Positions 13,172 through 13,954 of a stretch of 13,954 nucleotides of DNA are shown piece by piece. Both the position numbers and the translations under genes were made by a program. The first letter of the stretch is position 1, and every line of letters starts with the position of its first letter. The DNA is from Ruminococcaceae bacterium UBA5904 (GTDB lineage Bacteria > Bacillota > Clostridia > Oscillospirales > Acutalibacteraceae). Location: contig DJEG01000079.1 of assembly GCA_002431305.1 (NCBI GenBank), forward strand, positions 1 to 13,954, in the 5' to 3' direction. Below the pieces are notes generated by a model. It did no database searches, had not been told where the DNA came from, and saw only the letters and a list, made by a program, of their open reading frames with translations.

Positions 13172-13666
13172 ATGTTTATATTTTCCGTAAGGTCGTCAAA
13201 ATTTAAGAAAATTGCCGTTGTCTTCGCGGCGGTTATCGCTGTTATTGTCCTTATCGCCGTTTTGAAGGGATGTTCGGCGGGCGGAACGGACCGCGAGCCG
13301 TCGACTCAATCGGAGAGGACGGATATGTCAGCCTTCGGCGAGGACGGCAGACTCAGATTTATTTCGTCGCTCGGCTGGGAGGTGAATAAATCTTCCGGCG
13401 AGATGTGCGAGGTTCTGATTCCGTCGGAGTTTGACGACGTTTATAACGAATATAATAAAATTCAGATTTCACAGGGAACCGATTTGACCGGCTACGCGGG
13501 CAGAAAAGTTCAGAAATGGACTTACGATATTACCAATTACGACGGATATGCGCCCGACAGCGGAGTTATCAAGCTGAATCTGCTGATACTTGACTCAAAG
13601 GTTATCGGCGGAGATGTCTGCTGTGTTGAACTGGGCGGGTTCATGCGGTCATTTTATAAAGCATAA
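13172..13666 (+). CDS. DUF4830-like membrane-anchored protein, unknown function
   Basis: 164 residues from the ATG at 13172, 7 nt after GAGG (13161-13164); an in-frame ATG at 13157 lies inside a hairpin without a ribosome site and was rejected. Residues 13-31 are one membrane segment (IAVVFAAVIAVIVLIAV) with a basic N-terminus, so the rest should be outside. A polar linker (about 34-55) leads to a globular domain, about 58-164: LRFISSLGWEV, VLIPSEFDDVYNEYNKIQ, YAGRKVQKWTYDITNY, VIGGDVCCVELGGFM. This pattern matches my memory of DUF4830, a family of unknown function common in Oscillospiraceae. LKGC at 31-34 is a poor lipobox because of the Lys, so a transmembrane anchor is more likely than a lipid. 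Confidence 0.75.
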   Translation: MFIFSVRSSKFKKIAVVFAAVIAVIVLIAVLKGCSAGGTDREPSTQSERTDMSAFGEDGRLRFISSLGWEVNKSSGEMCEVLIPSEFDDVYNEYNKIQISQGTDLTGYAGRKVQKWTYDITNYDGYAPDSGVIKLNLLILDSKVIGGDVCCVELGGFMRSFYKA

Positions 13667-13723
13667 GAGGGCAGAATCAAAAAATACGGTGCGTTTCGGG
13701 ATTACGTGATTCCGCTCTTTTTT
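13665..13723 (+). terminator. Probable intrinsic terminator after the DUF4830-like gene
   Basis: CGGGAT (13697-13702) pairs with ATTCCG (13709-13714, one G-U pair), followed by CTC and six T. A longer alternative pairs AAGAG and GAATC (13665-13669, 13674-13678) with GATTC and CTCTT (13708-13712, 13715-13719). The inner stem is short, so efficiency is uncertain. Confidence 0.5.
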
Positions 13724-13739
13724 AGCGTAAGGAGTTTTT

Positions 13740-13954
13740 ATGTCTTCGGAACGTTTGGATAAAATAATATCTTCATCGGGAAAGTACACGAGAAGCGAAA
13801 GTTCGAAACTCATTCGCTCGGGTGCAGTTCGGGTAAACGGCGAAGAGGTCAGAAATCCCGCGTTTAAAGCCGACGGAAATTCTGACGAAATAACGGTGAA
13901 TTCACGTAAATTCATATATAAAAAATACGTTTATATAATGATGAACAAGCCGTC
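13740..13954 (+). CDS. rsuA: RsuA-type 16S rRNA pseudouridine synthase, 5' part only
   Basis: The reading frame is open to the window edge (71 codons). ATG at 13740 follows AAGGAG (13729-13734) by 5 nt. The visible part is an S4 RNA-binding domain: ERLDKIISSSGKYTRSESSK, then IRSGAVRVNGEEVRNPAFKA. It leads into YVYIMMNKP, the entry to the catalytic domain of the RsuA/RluB/RluE/RluF family. The VRNPAFK segment and single S4 domain favour RsuA (pseudouridine 516 of 16S rRNA) over RluB. The catalytic aspartate would lie just beyond the edge, so the exact subfamily is not certain. Confidence 0.8.
   Translation, partial: MSSERLDKIISSSGKYTRSESSKLIRSGAVRVNGEEVRNPAFKADGNSDEITVNSRKFIYKKYVYIMMNKP

Noticed and set aside
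1..13954. Mobile element, phage or defence island
   Set aside because: No transposase, integrase, terminal repeats, toxin-antitoxin pair or nuclease-defence gene was found; codon use looks uniform and most genes are housekeeping.

Overview
The window looks like a chromosomal segment of a low-to-moderate-GC Bacillota, most likely an uncultured gut or rumen Clostridia (Oscillospiraceae/Ruminococcaceae-like). The grounds are strong GGAGG-type ribosome binding sites, TTGACA/TATAAT promoters, a secreted dockerin-bearing protein, a DUF4830-like protein and a Clostridia-style coaD neighbourhood. This is a taxonomic inference, not a match to a named genome.

Left part (1-3400, minus strand): a 904-residue secreted protein with a lipase-like alpha/beta-hydrolase region, a dockerin, a cohesin-like domain and a second dockerin, with its own promoter and terminator. 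Behind it is a 95-residue single-pass membrane protein of unknown function. Its strong promoter is bracketed by two inverted, LexA-box-like half-palindromes.

Middle (3300-8952): a divergent regulatory region of about 390 bp, then a tightly packed plus-strand operon potA-potB-potC-potD-rimM-trmD. It encodes a complete polyamine ABC importer, followed by a ribosome maturation factor and a tRNA methyltransferase. The operon starts at a TTGACA-N17-TATATT promoter with a structured leader and ends at a strong intrinsic terminator. The pot genes overlap or abut each other (8, 4 and 4 nt), and rimM starts 4 nt after potD, so the six genes probably share one transcript.

Right part (8953-13954, plus strand): ptsH (HPr with His15 and Ser46) with its own promoter and terminator. 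Next comes uvrC, whose best-supported start is a rare ATT codon and which lacks room for its own promoter after the ptsH terminator. Then rsmD-coaD (4-nt overlap) with a promoter, a soluble coiled-coil protein usually found next to coaD, a DUF4830-like membrane-anchored protein, and the 5' part of an RsuA-type 16S rRNA pseudouridine synthase cut by the window edge.

Most of the window is ordinary housekeeping. The points worth a second look are the apparent loss of the catalytic serine in the lipase-like protein, its dockerin/cohesin-like tail, the operator-like palindromes around the small membrane protein and the pot promoter, the doubly anchored PotD, the pot-rimM-trmD operon, and the ATT start of uvrC. 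I saw no rRNA, tRNA, CRISPR array, insertion sequence or phage gene.
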